Part shown: piece after piece, positions 13,056 through 25,600 of the stretch
Layout: every line of letters begins with the position of its first letter
Numbering within the stretch: the stretch's first letter is position 1
Assembly (NCBI GenBank): GCA_013398295.1
Contig: VZSF01002928.1
Location: 116,767-180,766, forward strand
Direction: 5' to 3'
Source: Chionis minor
Lineage: Eukaryota; Chordata; Aves; Charadriiformes; Chionididae
DNA: 64,000 bases
Program-made: the position numbers and the translations under genes
The notes under the pieces: generated by a model
The model's database searches: none
What the model saw: the letters and a program-made list of their open reading frames with translations, nothing else
Told to the model about the DNA's origin: nothing

Positions 13056-13152
13056 TATGCTATGCCATGCTATGCCATGCTATTCTATTCTATTCTATTC
13101 TATTCTATTCTATTCTATTCTATTCTATTCTATTCTATTCTATTCTATTCTA
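13056..13152 (+). repeat. Period-5 microsatellite tail of CR1-A, (TATGC/CATGC)5(TATTC)14
   Basis: Nineteen units of exactly five bases. The first five are TATGC, TATGC, CATGC, TATGC, CATGC (13,056-13,080), followed by fourteen perfect TATTC units (13,081-13,150) and a final TA. It directly continues the CR1 terminal ATTCTATG, so it grew from the element's own tail. Reading frames through it encode only a repetitive Tyr/Ser/Ile/Leu/Phe string and are not genes. Confidence 0.97.
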
Positions 13153-16100
13153 AACCCAACAGATTTTTGCCCCAGTTCAGAGGGGTTTTTTACAGAAATT
13201 AGAATCAGTTCTGCAACCAGTTTACCAATAAACTTAAATGAAATGAAATTATTCTGCACGTCTTATTTTTAATGGACAAAGGATAGTTTTAATTGTATTT
13301 TATGGTATGTGCTTCTTGGTGGAAGGGCCAAGATTAAGCAATATGTCAACTCAGGGAAAAAAAAGAATAATTCCGAACACAAAAGAAATCGTTACTTGGT
13401 CTTTGTTCCATAGTGAATGAAGTGAATAGAAAAGAATAATATTTCAAATGTGGGTGAAACTAAATATTTCCTCTTTGGTACGTAAGATCTATTACCTCAT
13501 TTGTTTTCTGATATCGCCAGTATAAAATATAAATATACATACTGTTTTTATATTTATTTTAATTTAAAAAATATGTTCAGATACAATTTAGTATTGAGGT
13601 ATAACATAGTTACCTTTTATGCATACATCTACAAAGTCCATGTCCACATGTTGACTGGCTTTTATTGGCATAGAACAGTATGGGAATTTTTTTACTTCTA
13701 GTCTTTAAGGCTGCATTAACAATGTTTCTGTTTTCTGTGTAACCACTGAAAAGGGGATAAAATTCTCATGGCTTTTCATTAGTCCTGTTAATTTGGAAAG
13801 CAAGCTAATTCAAAAGTGGCACAGGAGTAGCCTGGATTCTGTAAAAAGATGAAGACGGATTGTGACGGTCAAGCTATGGGCAATACCTTCTTTGAATCAA
13901 GGGAATTTCAATATTGCCAATATATTTTTTAATATGAATATGTAAATTTGTAAACAATACAACCACTTTAAAAATAAATATTATGGCCTTATGTGGGCAG
14001 GAGCTTCATTTTCTTTGCTTCAGGAGCTAGCAATGTTCCACAGTACTTATCAACTGAAGATTTCTTTCTTAAAACAATTTGTTCAGTTCTGCTGAAGGAG
14101 CTGGAGGAGGAGTATCTCAACTGGAGTCTGTTCTTCCTGTTGTTTAGGAAGGGCCAAAGGAAGAATAAGATTCAAAAATGTTATTCTGACTAACAGCTTG
14201 TCTAGCCACCTAGAAAAATATTGTAGTGCCAAACATATTTATATAGTATGCATTTTTTTTATTTCTTAAACATTATTTATTTACTTATATTTAGGTATTA
14301 CACCAGCCCTACTTGCAGAATTTAGAAGGCGTGATCCTTGACTGTTTTCATTTTGTACTTTCTGTCTTTGCTATCTGAATTGTTATTTAACCTCACTTTT
14401 TGAACATGTTGGAAACTCAAAGCACCCCTTGATGAAGTTGATATAAATGGAGGTCAACATAAAGGTTAGTGTCATAGAAGAAAAATGTGCAAAAAGATGT
14501 TGTAGGGATAGTTTAATAAAGACAGTTTACTAAATGAGAGCTGCAAGTTCTCATTATGTTTAAAACTCAGACTGCTTTAATTCAGGAACCCAAGGGGGCT
14601 TCTTTAAAACCTCACATGAAACCCAGATACCTAACCACCAGTGAAAATTAGTGGAGTTAGGTATCTACTACAAGTTATGCCTTCAACATTTCCCTGCTTA
14701 TGTGGATATAAGAGATTCAGAGAGCCTCAATTTTAAGGGCTTGAGTTTGAACACAGTATGAACAGTTAACTATATGTAAAGACAATGTATTCGTTTATTC
14801 AGCTGAGAATGCACAAATGGACTAAAAGACAATTACCTTGGTTGCACGTGAAAAAAATGCAACACATGCTTCACAAACATGTCCAGTATTAAAAAAAACC
14901 CCAACACACACCAAAACTTCCTTTTTTAAGTTTTTTGTATGTTGTGTAAACTGAGAAAAAATATCTACATGCTTTTTCTTTCTCTGTCAGCTTTATGACA
15001 TCCTGCTTCTTGGTTTCCATACAGTTTGTACAACTGTTTGGACAAGCAGTTTGCAATCTAATATTGTAAATGTTTATAACTGTTTAGGAAAAATGTTCTA
15101 TAAATGTGAGCCCTACAGGGTATCAGGTCTGCACAGCAACTTAATAAATTTTAAGGCAACGGTATCCAGACAGGAGTTTAGTTATCAAGTTATTCTTGAT
15201 TATGGTGTTTTCAGAAAGGGCAATAAATCCCCAGAGGCTCCTGAAACACATGGAAAGTGATAGGCTTTCCTGTTTTGCTATAGTTTTTCCAATGTGGTCT
15301 GTGGTTCTTTTAATAATCAGGAAGCAAAGTTTATATAGATCATTTGCTTTTAATGCCAATGCATTTTCTACTTTTCAGAAAAAAAAAGTAAAGCTGCCTG
15401 AACAAATTGAAAATCTCTTTCGTTAAAAAATTCAAAATGTCACCACTTTTTTCATTTTGTGAATTCTATACTTGAATGACTTTTTATTACTTTTTTTTAA
15501 CACCTTCAGGATTTACTTTACTAGGATTGAGTTTGAAATCTTCCACTTTCAAACCTGGCTCTAATGTTAATAAATATATCAGAAAGTTTCATTTGTATTT
15601 GTCAGCTTTTCTCAAGGAAAGTTTATGCTAAAAAAACCCATACTCTTCAAAAATAAAATATTTCATCTGTGATAAAAAGCTATTTACCAATAACCAAAAG
15701 TTTTAAATGAAAATTTCCAATTGTCCTCACTGCTGATTAGTTATTTTAATTTTAGCAGAACAAGAAAATGCATTGGTAAAGTAATGCTAAGAGTAAGTTT
15801 CTCAAAGACTTCAGCTTTATCTTAATTTTTACCTGCAAAGCTCTAATTTGTACATATTGCTTCTGTATTAGCAACCTCCATGTGAGACTGCGATTTCAAA
15901 TACTACTTCTAACATAGTACCGTGAATAAATTGTGTCAATCACAAAGTAGTAGGACTCAGTTATCACTTCTGCATTTTGCTTCTCTTGTGCTGGGAAGGA
16001 ATCAACATTCAATATACTCAGTGCCTTGCACAGACCACCTGCTCCAAAGAGGTTGTAATGAGGATACCTATCCTGCTTAATTGTTTGAACACAGGTATAA

Positions 16101-18104
16101 AGTTCCATTTCTCTCTTAGAGCAAGCAGTCCAAGTCTGTCCTAACACTGCACACATTTGCAACAAGTGAGCACTCTCTGTAGAGGCAAAGTTTGTATATA
16201 TCACTGATCAATTTTTGCACTGTTATAAAAATTTTTGTCATTTGAGTTTCTATCGAGATAAAAGCCGTATGGCTTTACATGGTGTAAACATGGTGTCCTA
16301 AACCAGGATTTAAAACAATTTGGAATGGTTTTGGAATATTTTCATAAGGTGGAAAGTTTTAATGTACTACTAAAAACTACCACATGATATCTATCACAAG
16401 CTATCCGTCCACTTCAAGTCTTATTTTTAACATGGTTTGAAATTTAAGATTTATTGGTTTAGGGTGCAAGTTTTTCTTCATGTAGAAGGCCAATTGTTAG
16501 TTAAATGAATCTTTATTTGTGTAACCTGCAAAACTAACTTTGTATGTCAGCTTTTCTTCCTCCTCCACAGAGAAGGAAGAGAAAATGAAGAGTACATTCT
16601 GAGACACATTTTTATTTCATAGATACATATGAAATTCTACTGAAGTCAGAAACCTTGCACATGTGTAACAAAGAGCTAAATGTGATCCCTGCCCTCTGCC
16701 TATAATGGATGCAGAGGGACCTACATGAGTAAACTTTATGCTTGACTTCTTTTAAAAGTGAATATAAAAGGTAACAGTAAATTTAAGCCCACAGGGAACT
16801 TTCTACATTGTATAATATGGATGTTTCATTGCGTACTACTCATGAAAATTGAACTTGATATGAGCTATAATTATGACAAAGGTAAGTGAGAATGTGATTC
16901 TCACTTTGAGCACTCTTCCCCTTTGTCCTTTATCTGTACTTTTAGTCACCTTTAATAACAAGGGAGATGCTTCGTGCCAAAGGTTTTCACATATGGTTGA
17001 AACTAATTAATCAGTTAATAATATATGAATCTTGCCCTACATTATGAGTGCAATCACCCAGATGGGAAACCAGAAATATTGAGGATGCTAAAGGTTTAAT
17101 TGAGACTTTCTTCCTGGTAGTGTTCAGTGACTCTGATATTTTCATACATTTCATCAGACTCACATCACAGTTTATAAACTACCCTGACAGTCTAGAATTC
17201 CGCGACTTCTTATCCATCAGGGTACAACTAAGTTGTTGGTTTTCTTAGTGAGAGACATGTTAAAATAACCGTTAAAGTTTTATTTCTCTTTCAATATAAA
17301 TATCTTCTCAGTCCTAGCTCAGTCCGATTTAATTCTTTTATCTCTCAAATTAGGAAGAATGAGCCTAGACTTTATATTTTTCAGCTGCATTTTGAAAAGA
17401 AAATTTTGGAGGTACTTGAAAAGTCCATCTAATTTGGGAAGTCTAAGATAGTTTCAATGAAAACATAGTAGTTTCAAATGCCTGCTGGGTTTGTAAGCTA
17501 TAATACTAAGTAATATATTCAGAGACAACTTCATATTTTTACTCAGTTTCAATTAGAGCTTCTTAACCTTGTGTAATCAAGTTGGAGTATCTGTGGGTTA
17601 TGATGTGGTATGGGACCACTGTTGTCCTTTGCTGGCTCCTACTGTGTGGAACTTAGGAGAAGCTAGCTAGGATTTCCATATAAAAATAAAAATCGTTGTC
17701 TAGGACTACACACTACTTTATTTGTTTTAAAAAGTAAACAAATTTCTACCTGTTACGGCTGTGAAGAAAGCCTGAAAGTATAACTGAGGCAGCAATGCTC
17801 CTCCTAGTTTAATGAGAAAGTGAAACAATAACTCAGGTGAGACAAATATAGTCACTTCAAAAAAACATGACATTTCAGACAGCAGTCTGCAGTGCAGTGT
17901 AGTGACAATCAGTCCAGGTTCAAACAGAGACACTTTGAATGCATAAGCTATCTAATCAAAACAATACTGAAATCTGTCTAGGACAACATACTCCACTGAC
18001 ATCTGAGGTAAATTAATATGTACTGAGCTCTGTGAATTTTTAACTTAGCTAGTCTGGAACTTTAGTTACTGTATTTAAACATGTCTCTACTCCATATATT
18101 CGTC
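13153..18104. other. AT-rich noncoding DNA
   Basis: Nearly 5 kb without a supported gene or recent transposon. Frames are short and closed. The only structured site I noticed is the inverted repeat at 14,625-14,666. Runs such as AAAAAAAACCCCAACACACACC (about 14,890) are ordinary low complexity. Confidence 0.55.
14625..14666. repeat. 11-bp perfect inverted repeat (palindromic relic)
   Basis: The arms AGATACCTAAC (14,625-14,635) and GTTAGGTATCT (14,656-14,666) are exact complements around a 20-base loop that itself contains partly complementary CACCAGT and AGTGG. From memory it resembles a common old amniote palindromic repeat of the type AGGTGCCTAACTCC, a short centre, then GGAGTTAGGCACCT. 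That identity is only a suggestion. The hairpin itself is directly visible. Confidence 0.55.
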
Positions 18105-18270
18105 AGGAGCATAGGATGCCTGGATTGGCCAGCCCAGGTTGGCCTTCTGGGCTGCAAGTGCACAGTGCTGGCTCATGTTGAACTTCTTATCCACCAACAC
18201 CACCAAGTCCTTCTTCCCAGGGTTGTTCTCAATCCGTTCTCCACCCAGCCTATATTTGTGCTTGGAGTAG
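18105..18270 (-). mobile_element. CR1 LINE internal fragment, antisense
   Basis: On the minus strand this reads as the CR1 ORF2 C-terminal segment after the RT active site: [13 protein letters not shown], then [14 protein letters not shown], then CALAAQKAN. The plus-strand signature is GGCCTTCTGGGCTGCAAGTG at 18,141-18,160, complementary to the AAQKA codons. The same segment is in sense orientation in CR1-B at about 30,495-30,620. Both ends are truncated, with no 3' UTR or octamer tail, so this is a broken remnant rather than an intact 3' end. Confidence 0.88.
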
Positions 18271-21200
18271 TTTGTGGACAGATAGTCACTTAGGAACAGC
18301 AGCTCCAGTCTAAGATGTTATATCACACACACCAGCTACTTACTAGTCCTTCTGCTGGGGGTTATTGATCTCATGGTCTCAGTTACGGAAGGAGGGTTTG
18401 GTGGTCTGGCAAAATCAGGCAAGGTTACTCAAATTACCAATTAAAGTATTTTAACTAACTCAGCCTATTTTGTTTTGAAGAAGATTTTAGCTGGAAATTA
18501 CCTGAGAAGTGTGGTGGTGGGATGGTTGGGTGGTAGGTTCCCACCGAAGGACAGCGATAAAAAACTGGTGTTGAGGTCTGAAAAGCCCATGTGGATCCAG
18601 GAAAGCATGCCTTTTTACAGGGTTACGCAGTAAACAAAATCTTAAGAAATGGCTGAGGCTGGTTCATATAATGACATAGAATACCACAGAAAAGTCATTA
18701 TAGAACAACATTTTCATATTATTACCACAGAAAAGTCATTATAGAACAACATTTTCATATTATATTCCCTTTCCTGTTAGATTTATTAAATTACACTGTT
18801 TCTCAAATCCTCAGATTTTATTTACAAGAAATGATGCAAAATCTGGCAAACCCAGAGATATAATATGCAAAATCCACACTCTAAGTACAAAGAAGAAGAG
18901 ACTATAAGATATCTGAGCCCAGTCTGCAGTCCTTAATCATGTGAAACATATTCTGAAATCAATAACATTAGTCAAGATGTATTGCAGTGAAGTTACTTGT
19001 CATTAATGTCAGGTGATAGTGATAAAGAATCTTATATTAATTGGCCATGTGCCCATGCAAAAATCTGACTCTCTCATACAGTCTGAGTATTTTCACACAT
19101 AATTAAGCGCACACAGATGCTTGCAAAGAACCAAATTGAAAATCAGAAATTAAACCATAATTTCATTGATGTCAGCTGTAAAATTCCTGTAGCTTCAGCT
19201 GCACTGAGATTCCAACCCTGGATCTGCAGCTTCCCTGAAGCAGTCTGTCTTTTTTTTAAAAACAAAACCAAATCTTTCTTTGAAACTCTGAATATAAGAG
19301 AGAGTTCTTTCCCTTGACAAATCACAAATGTATATCTTACTGACCAAAGCAATTTTGTATCAGGTGAAGTATATAATATGTCAGGAAAGGAACTCTTTTA
19401 AAGAAAATGTTATGAATAACGTTTGACTTCTGAATAAGTCTGTCCTAAAGATGAAAAAATGGACCCAGACAATTCCAGGAAATTAAAAAAGCACTGAGTA
19501 ATTAGAAATAAAAATCAGGCCAATCCTGAACATTTTAATTCTTAAGTTATACACAGTAGCTCTTTCCCATGCAGCTTTCACTCATTTCTAATCTACAATA
19601 CTGCAAGATCTTCAAAGCCTCTAATATGCTTCCTAAATTCTTGTTCAATGAGAAATCATAGTTTAAGCTGCAGTTTAATAGAAACAGAGTTACAAGAACA
19701 ATGGTAGCTAAGGTCATTATTAAAAGTTATTTTTACCTTCAGTAATATATTTTTAATTCAAATTTTTTTCCCTCTCTTTTTTTCCCCTGTGCTTTCTAAA
19801 TGGAAACAATGCTTGTTTAATAATTTATTAAAAAGTAGATAAATGTATACATACTAACTTTTTGCAATAAAATATCATCAGAGAATGCTGGTGACAAAAG
19901 CTGGAGGGAAAGGGGTTATAAAGAAAGCAATGAAATAATAAAGTCATCAAAAAGTTTCACTTTTTTATTCTTCTGAAATAACTTGCAAATGCAGGTGAAA
20001 TTTGCCTAACAGTATCAGCTGAGACTGCTGGATGCAATGAAGAGATGTTCTTTTTCTGCCTAATAATTCTAAGGTGTGAACATGCTGTCAAAATTTAAAT
20101 CCACACAATCCATTTCAGGACACAGATTTTAATCACCCTGTTAAGTGAGAGGCCAGACCACCCACTGCTCTGAAACAGAGTTCTGCAAAACCTTTGGTTC
20201 AGGCTACTCTGCTTTGCATTTGAATATTTATATAGTTGCTGAGAGAGAGCCCACAAGCAAACAGGAGTAAGTGCCTATGTTGATGATTCCCTTTTTAAAG
20301 CTAGATGAGAGAGAATGGTTGAGTGACAGATTTTGCTGTGTACATGCCTTGTTTTGAAACAAAATATGAACAGTGTCTAACAAGAAGGAGGCATACATCT
20401 CAGGTACTTTGTAAGTCAGTGGTCCTTGCGGAAGGTTTCAGTTTAAATCTGTGTATATATGGACATCGAATTTTTATCTTCCCCATGCTGCTGAGTGCTT
20501 CATTTTCTGGACATCATTAAAAAAAAGAATAAGTAATTATATAAATTATTTGGTTCCACAGAAATAAAACAATATTTACACTGTCCTACTCATAATCTCT
20601 TTGAATGTTTCAGTTTCTGCACAAAACCACAGCCCAATGCTTTTATTATAGTTTTTCTGTTTTTGGAAATGGATGGTAGATGACAAGACACTAAGGCATC
20701 ATAACACAAAGTCATGAGACATTGATTCAGCTCAAAGCTGCTGGAGTTCCCATACATCAGAGCTTTCAAGTAGTAGTGCATTCACCCTATATCATGTCCA
20801 TTAAGGATTTTTTTATTATTAAAAGTCCAATAAAATATTTATAACTCTGTTACAAACCCCTGATGGTTAGATGAATGCAATTCGAAGCACTGTGATTATC
20901 TAACACCAATTTTTACACATATATCTTGTTTGGAGGTTCTTTCTTTTCTTTTTGTCAACTGAGTGCATTTTAATTTCAGAACTATCAAAATTTTCAGGCT
21001 ATCTACAAAAAGAGTCTTCCTGACAACTGTCTCAAATGTCCATCTCTCTCCAGCAAAGCCTGAAATTTAAATCTCCCTTAGGGCTATTTGAATATCCTTT
21101 TGTGAATTCAGAAATAATTAGATGATCTCTTATAATGAAGCAATTTATATTAATAAAAGAAAAGTCAAAACCTATCTAATGAAGGTTGGAGGTGGACTCT

Positions 21201-21979
21201 CTGCTCTTTTGTTACCACATCTTAATGCAGCATCTTTGTGCTTCTGGGAAAGCAATTGGAAAGTATTCTCTGGAGATGTCTGCACTAGAAAGAACATGAG
21301 AAGGTGCACGTACAGGACAAATGCATGTCATTTCAAAAGAGTTATCATATTTTAGAGTTCAGTCAGCAGTCTTATTTCAAGCAGATAAGTTTTGCTAGCT
21401 CAAGCATAGTTTTTAAGCTGTTTAAACACTGCACGTCCCCACAACAGAAAAGATTTAGCAATATTTTCATTCAGTTTCATCAGTTAATGCCTGAACTATC
21501 AAGGTATTTATATTTACTGATGCCAGCAGAGACTTTTTTTTATATATGGCTTTTCAAGGTATCCACAGGATCAGGAAAAAAACTCAACATTCTGGAAAGG
21601 GTTTGATTTCAGCCTTTATTTCTTATTCAAGTTACTATATAAAACTAAAATATGAAATTATGCCATTTTTCATGTATCTTGTAAATTACTATTCTAGATT
21701 AATAATTACTAAAAATTATTCTTGCACAAATATGATAAATTTGAGACACAGAAGATTTATTCACTATTCTAAAAGACACCTCTATATAAATATTGGTGCA
21801 GTAGAGAAAAATCTCTTTAGGTAGTACCTGTGTATCTTTGTCAGAGCATCTGTACACATGGAAGTAACACCAGTTTAACGACTTCATTTTCTAAACTCAT
21901 TTACCTAAACTGGTATAAGAAAGACAAAGGATACTTTTCAGTACATAAACTTGGTTTCACTGCAGATTTGACATTTGCT
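18271..21979. other. AT-rich noncoding DNA
   Basis: No gene is supported. It contains the 41-bp tandem duplication at 18,682-18,763. Open frames up to about 100 codons (for example plus strand 21,304-21,606) show no family features and skewed, low-information composition. Confidence 0.55.
18682..18763. repeat. Exact 41-bp tandem duplication (two copies)
   Basis: Copy 1 at 18,682-18,722 and copy 2 at 18,723-18,763 are identical. Each starts TACCACAGAAAAGTCATTAT and ends TTTTCATATTAT. Perfect identity in fast-drifting noncoding DNA points to a recent duplication, or possibly to an assembly artefact. Confidence 0.95.
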
Positions 21980-22655
21980 GCAGGCAAATGGCAAGACCTT
22001 TCACCTGGCCTGAGGTAAAGAGAACTGAGCAGGACATAGAAAAATACTGGGCAAGACATAAGAAATTGTGTGAGAAGCTGACAAAAGTTTCCTGCCAAAA
22101 AACATGACCAGACCTCACAGATGATTAAAGCAGCAGTTGAATGAGAAGCAGTCAAACTTCACAGAAAATTGGACGGAAATGCTGAGCACCTTTTGGGGAG
22201 CGCAGTCTTGAAAGGCCAGTAGCACCTGGCTAGTCACAGCAGCAACAACATATATGGCAAGGACTACTGAGATAACAGAAATAATAATTACAGGTTCAGG
22301 TGTATCACAGCTGGCATCAGAGGAGAAAAATTAGGGAAGGTTGTTTATTTGGGCAGAGACTGGGCAGAGAAAGGTGAGTACAAGGGTGGTGAAACAAAAG
22401 GCCAAGGAACAGAAAAGGGGGTACCAGGGTGTACAAACTTGTGCTTGATGCTGCCTGGCTGTACCACTCAGGGAGCCATTTGCTGTTCCCTGTAGTAGGA
22501 ACAGGACAAGAAACTGGACCTGTTGCCAGATCATCAAAGTCAGGTCTGTGCCCGTGGCCAGGAAGGCCAGTAGGGAGGGAGGTGGGTGCTCTGCCTGACC
22601 AGCTCAACTGGGGAGATCGAGCATGACAAATAGTGGGCCCTTCCTCTCTTTGTGG
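21980..22655. other. GC-richer block, possibly an unassigned retroviral LTR or other repeat
   Basis: Composition rises clearly above the AT-rich flanks between about 21,980 and 22,655, most strongly at 22,380-22,625. On the minus strand there is an AATAAA signal (complement TTTATT at 22,345-22,350), preceded by C/T-rich and G-rich stretches. A minus-strand start at TGTCATGC (complement at about 22,621-22,628) would suit a solo LTR. I found no convincing matching end, target-site duplication, primer-binding site or viral coding sequence. Frames on both strands (for example minus 22,317-22,607) are Pro/Ser/Leu-rich with no recognisable domain. It could equally be a conserved regulatory block or unrelated repeat. 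Confidence 0.35.
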
Positions 22656-25600
22656 TATACGAATTTGATAATTAAATTGCTTTTTAAAAAAAGTCTTGCT
22701 TTATAGAAACAATACTTCATTTTGTAGCATAAAAGATATCATTAATTTAAAATTCACATTAGAAAGAAAACTAGTGTTCTTTATCTAACCTGAAATACAA
22801 AATGGCAGGCACTAACACATCAGAAAAAGGAATTCCTCAGCATTAGCAAAGGAATGATGAAAATTGTAGAAAGCACCATATCTTGTTCAGCTGCAGAGAA
22901 TAATCCCTTGTTACAAAAATTCACTCTGTAGTTAAGTTGACACCATAAATTAAGGACTGCTTTAAACTCTGTAGGATAGTCACTAACACAGAGTCGTATA
23001 TCTGATAAAACCACTCTAAGAATAACAGCTCAGGTTTAATAAAAAAAGTGAGTGAAATTACTTTAATACCTTTTCCATCTGCTAGATAAATGCAAATTAT
23101 ATTTCTAAACATTAAAGATTAATAGCAAATGTATATTCTGTACATATAATTGAGGAAAAGTCTGAGGTAGATGTAAACATTCAAACAAAAATATTCTGAC
23201 TTAGATTTTTACCAGAAGTAACTCATAATAACTGTTTTTTATGTATCTTTTATGCCCATTGTCTTTTATTGGTCATAATGTAGTAACACATATCAGACCC
23301 CTGTCTTGAGCTTTCCTCATTCAGGGGAGAAACTGTGGCATCTCATCGAAAATAGTGTGCTATCAGTAACCACAGCATGCGCAATATACTGGAAGTGCAA
23401 GACTCCCGTATTTGCTTCCATGGCTCCCATAAGCTTCATGAATACATTTCCAAATCAAAATAATAGTGGGGGGTTTTCACCAAAAAAGGGGAAATTTCCT
23501 GAAGATAATAAAATTTTCAAACAGCTCCATTAGTGATCTTGGATATCTAATGTATGTCTTATTACAGTATTACCGAGTTTTGCAATATAGTTTATTCTAA
23601 TACTTTTATAAGGTCAGGTAAGGTTTCCTTTCTCCATGGGAAACTGAACCATTTGAATCTCGGAGGCTGAGCCACAAAGGATCAATAATGGGATACGGTT
23701 GCCTGAATATAAATTAAATTTCTAACTTCCCCTGTTGACTGAGAGACTTGCCTAGGCCTGCCAGAGTACCTTTGAAAGGAGCAGTTATTGAGCATGTATC
23801 GCTTAAGATGCAGTGCCCCAACTAGATTAAACTCTTGTGTACAGAAGACTGGACTCTATATAGGTGACTCCTTAACCTTGCGAAGTCTATCCTGGTAATT
23901 TTTTGCACCAAACATCATACAAGCACTGTCTCAAAGTCCTAGCTGGTTTAATGGTTTTTGATTTACTAATTTCCAGGAGCATGGACTTCCATATATGGTG
24001 TCTAAAACAGTCTTCCACAAATAACATTTCAAGTCCTTTAAATGCCAGTTCATTTGCGTTCAAATGTCATTCTCTGAAATAACTGTGGCACTCCTATGGG
24101 TGACATTTCAGTGTGGAGAGTCCCTTTTACGTAAGGAAAAATAACAGGGACTAACTGGAGTGTAGAGGAAGGTAGTGGCAGATGAAACCTTCCACCTTGG
24201 AAGCGTTGGTGAGGTCTGTGACAGTACATAGCACGACATGAATACTTGTTACTGTTCGAATTATCTTGACATGTTTCTCTCCACCTGTTTGTGATTGTTT
24301 TGGAAGGTTTCAGAAGTGACTACACCCTCAGCTGAACAACAGTAGCTGATGAACTGCACACTCCCAAATCATTGCAATGTTGCATAAAGCAGATTAATTT
24401 AGGTCAAGCTAAAGGCTAGCATGGGTTGAAAACAACCTGTTTTATTCAGCATTTTTAGGGAAAAGGAGTGTTTACCAACAGGCAGCTAAGGTTTCGCTGA
24501 GTATAAACCAGCTGTCAGGCTTCACATGGCACTGATCTCATCGGTATTGAGGCACAGTGCAAGAGCAGTTTGGGAAAGCCTAAGCCATGAAAACTGTTCC
24601 AGTCAAGGAGATGGGTTTTTCTAGTGTCCTGTGTGTTACAGGTGCCGAATATCTTGCAGCCTTTACACCATTTGTTCACTGGAGTTTCTTTGCTGTTTCC
24701 CTGCTGTACTCCTCAGACTGCACTGCCTTACGGGGTTGCTTCATCAAGAGACTGAGTCCCACTCCATCCAAAACAGAACAGAGGAAACTGTAGTCAAAGA
24801 CTGGGGCATTGTAAGCATGTGCACATATTATGTTTTTACATAACCTCTTTGTTGTTCTTTTTTTTGTATGCTGTACTTCTTGTATCTAGATCTCTTGGTA
24901 AAAATGGCACTTGATACCTTGTTTAACTCAAGTATCCAAATGCTTTAGCATATTCTTGTCCCCCCCAAAAAAAGTAAACATATAATTCAATACTTTTCAA
25001 TTCAAAAACATTTTTGGGAAACAGTAAAAGACAATTAAATACTAAAGGAATTTTTTTTCAATATGCACTGTCTCATTCAGAGTACAGAGGTAAAAAACCC
25101 CAGGCATAACAGAAGACTGTAAGATGAACTTCTGGTATTCAATTTTCTAGCATCATGGGCCAGTAATAACAGCAATGATAGATAATCCTTATGGAAAACT
25201 ACTGAACAAAAAGAGAAATAGTTTCATAATATAAAGCCATGTCCACAGCTTAGATCACAAAACTTAAACCAAATATTTAAATAGTTTCATAAAGTTACAT
25301 ATTGATTCTTAAAGAATAATGCAGAGCAAAGACTTAATCTACAGTGCTGACAAGGAAGAAAAAAAATCAATAGTGACCAAGAAACTAGATGCAAAAAGCT
25401 GCCGAAGCAATGATACTATGAAACTAACCATCAGCTAATGCTCACTGTTACGGCTGAAGCAATACAGAGTAAATACAATCTTATGCTGATATACCTATTC
25501 CCCAATCCTTTTGCCATCACTGCCAATAATATTCAAAAATGTCTAAAGGTATGTGGAAAATGTAAGTAACAGTGCAAATATTAGGCATGAAAGATACGTA

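Larger units (their letters stand above)
10490..13080 (+). mobile_element. CR1-A: 5'-truncated CR1 LINE
   Basis: A CR1 copy lacking the 5' region, ORF1 and the first part of the endonuclease. Sequence begins inside the endonuclease (GGISLY, equivalent to the family GGVALYV motif, about 10,546) and runs through the RT and the ORF2 C-terminus. It ends with the family 3' motif ATCATTGTAGGT plus CTTCCAACTGAAATTCTATG and a period-5 tail. A block is missing just before the 3' end: after GCTGCACCAAGG (about 13,020) the sequence jumps to the terminal 40 bp. The part that normally encodes the last 60 to 80 ORF2 residues and most of the 3' UTR is gone. Heavily decayed, not autonomous. The exact 5' edge is uncertain by tens of bases. 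Confidence 0.93.

Noticed and set aside
13057..13272. Repetitive Ser/Ile/Leu/Phe/Tyr open frames
   Set aside because: Translation of the TATTC microsatellite and its flank.
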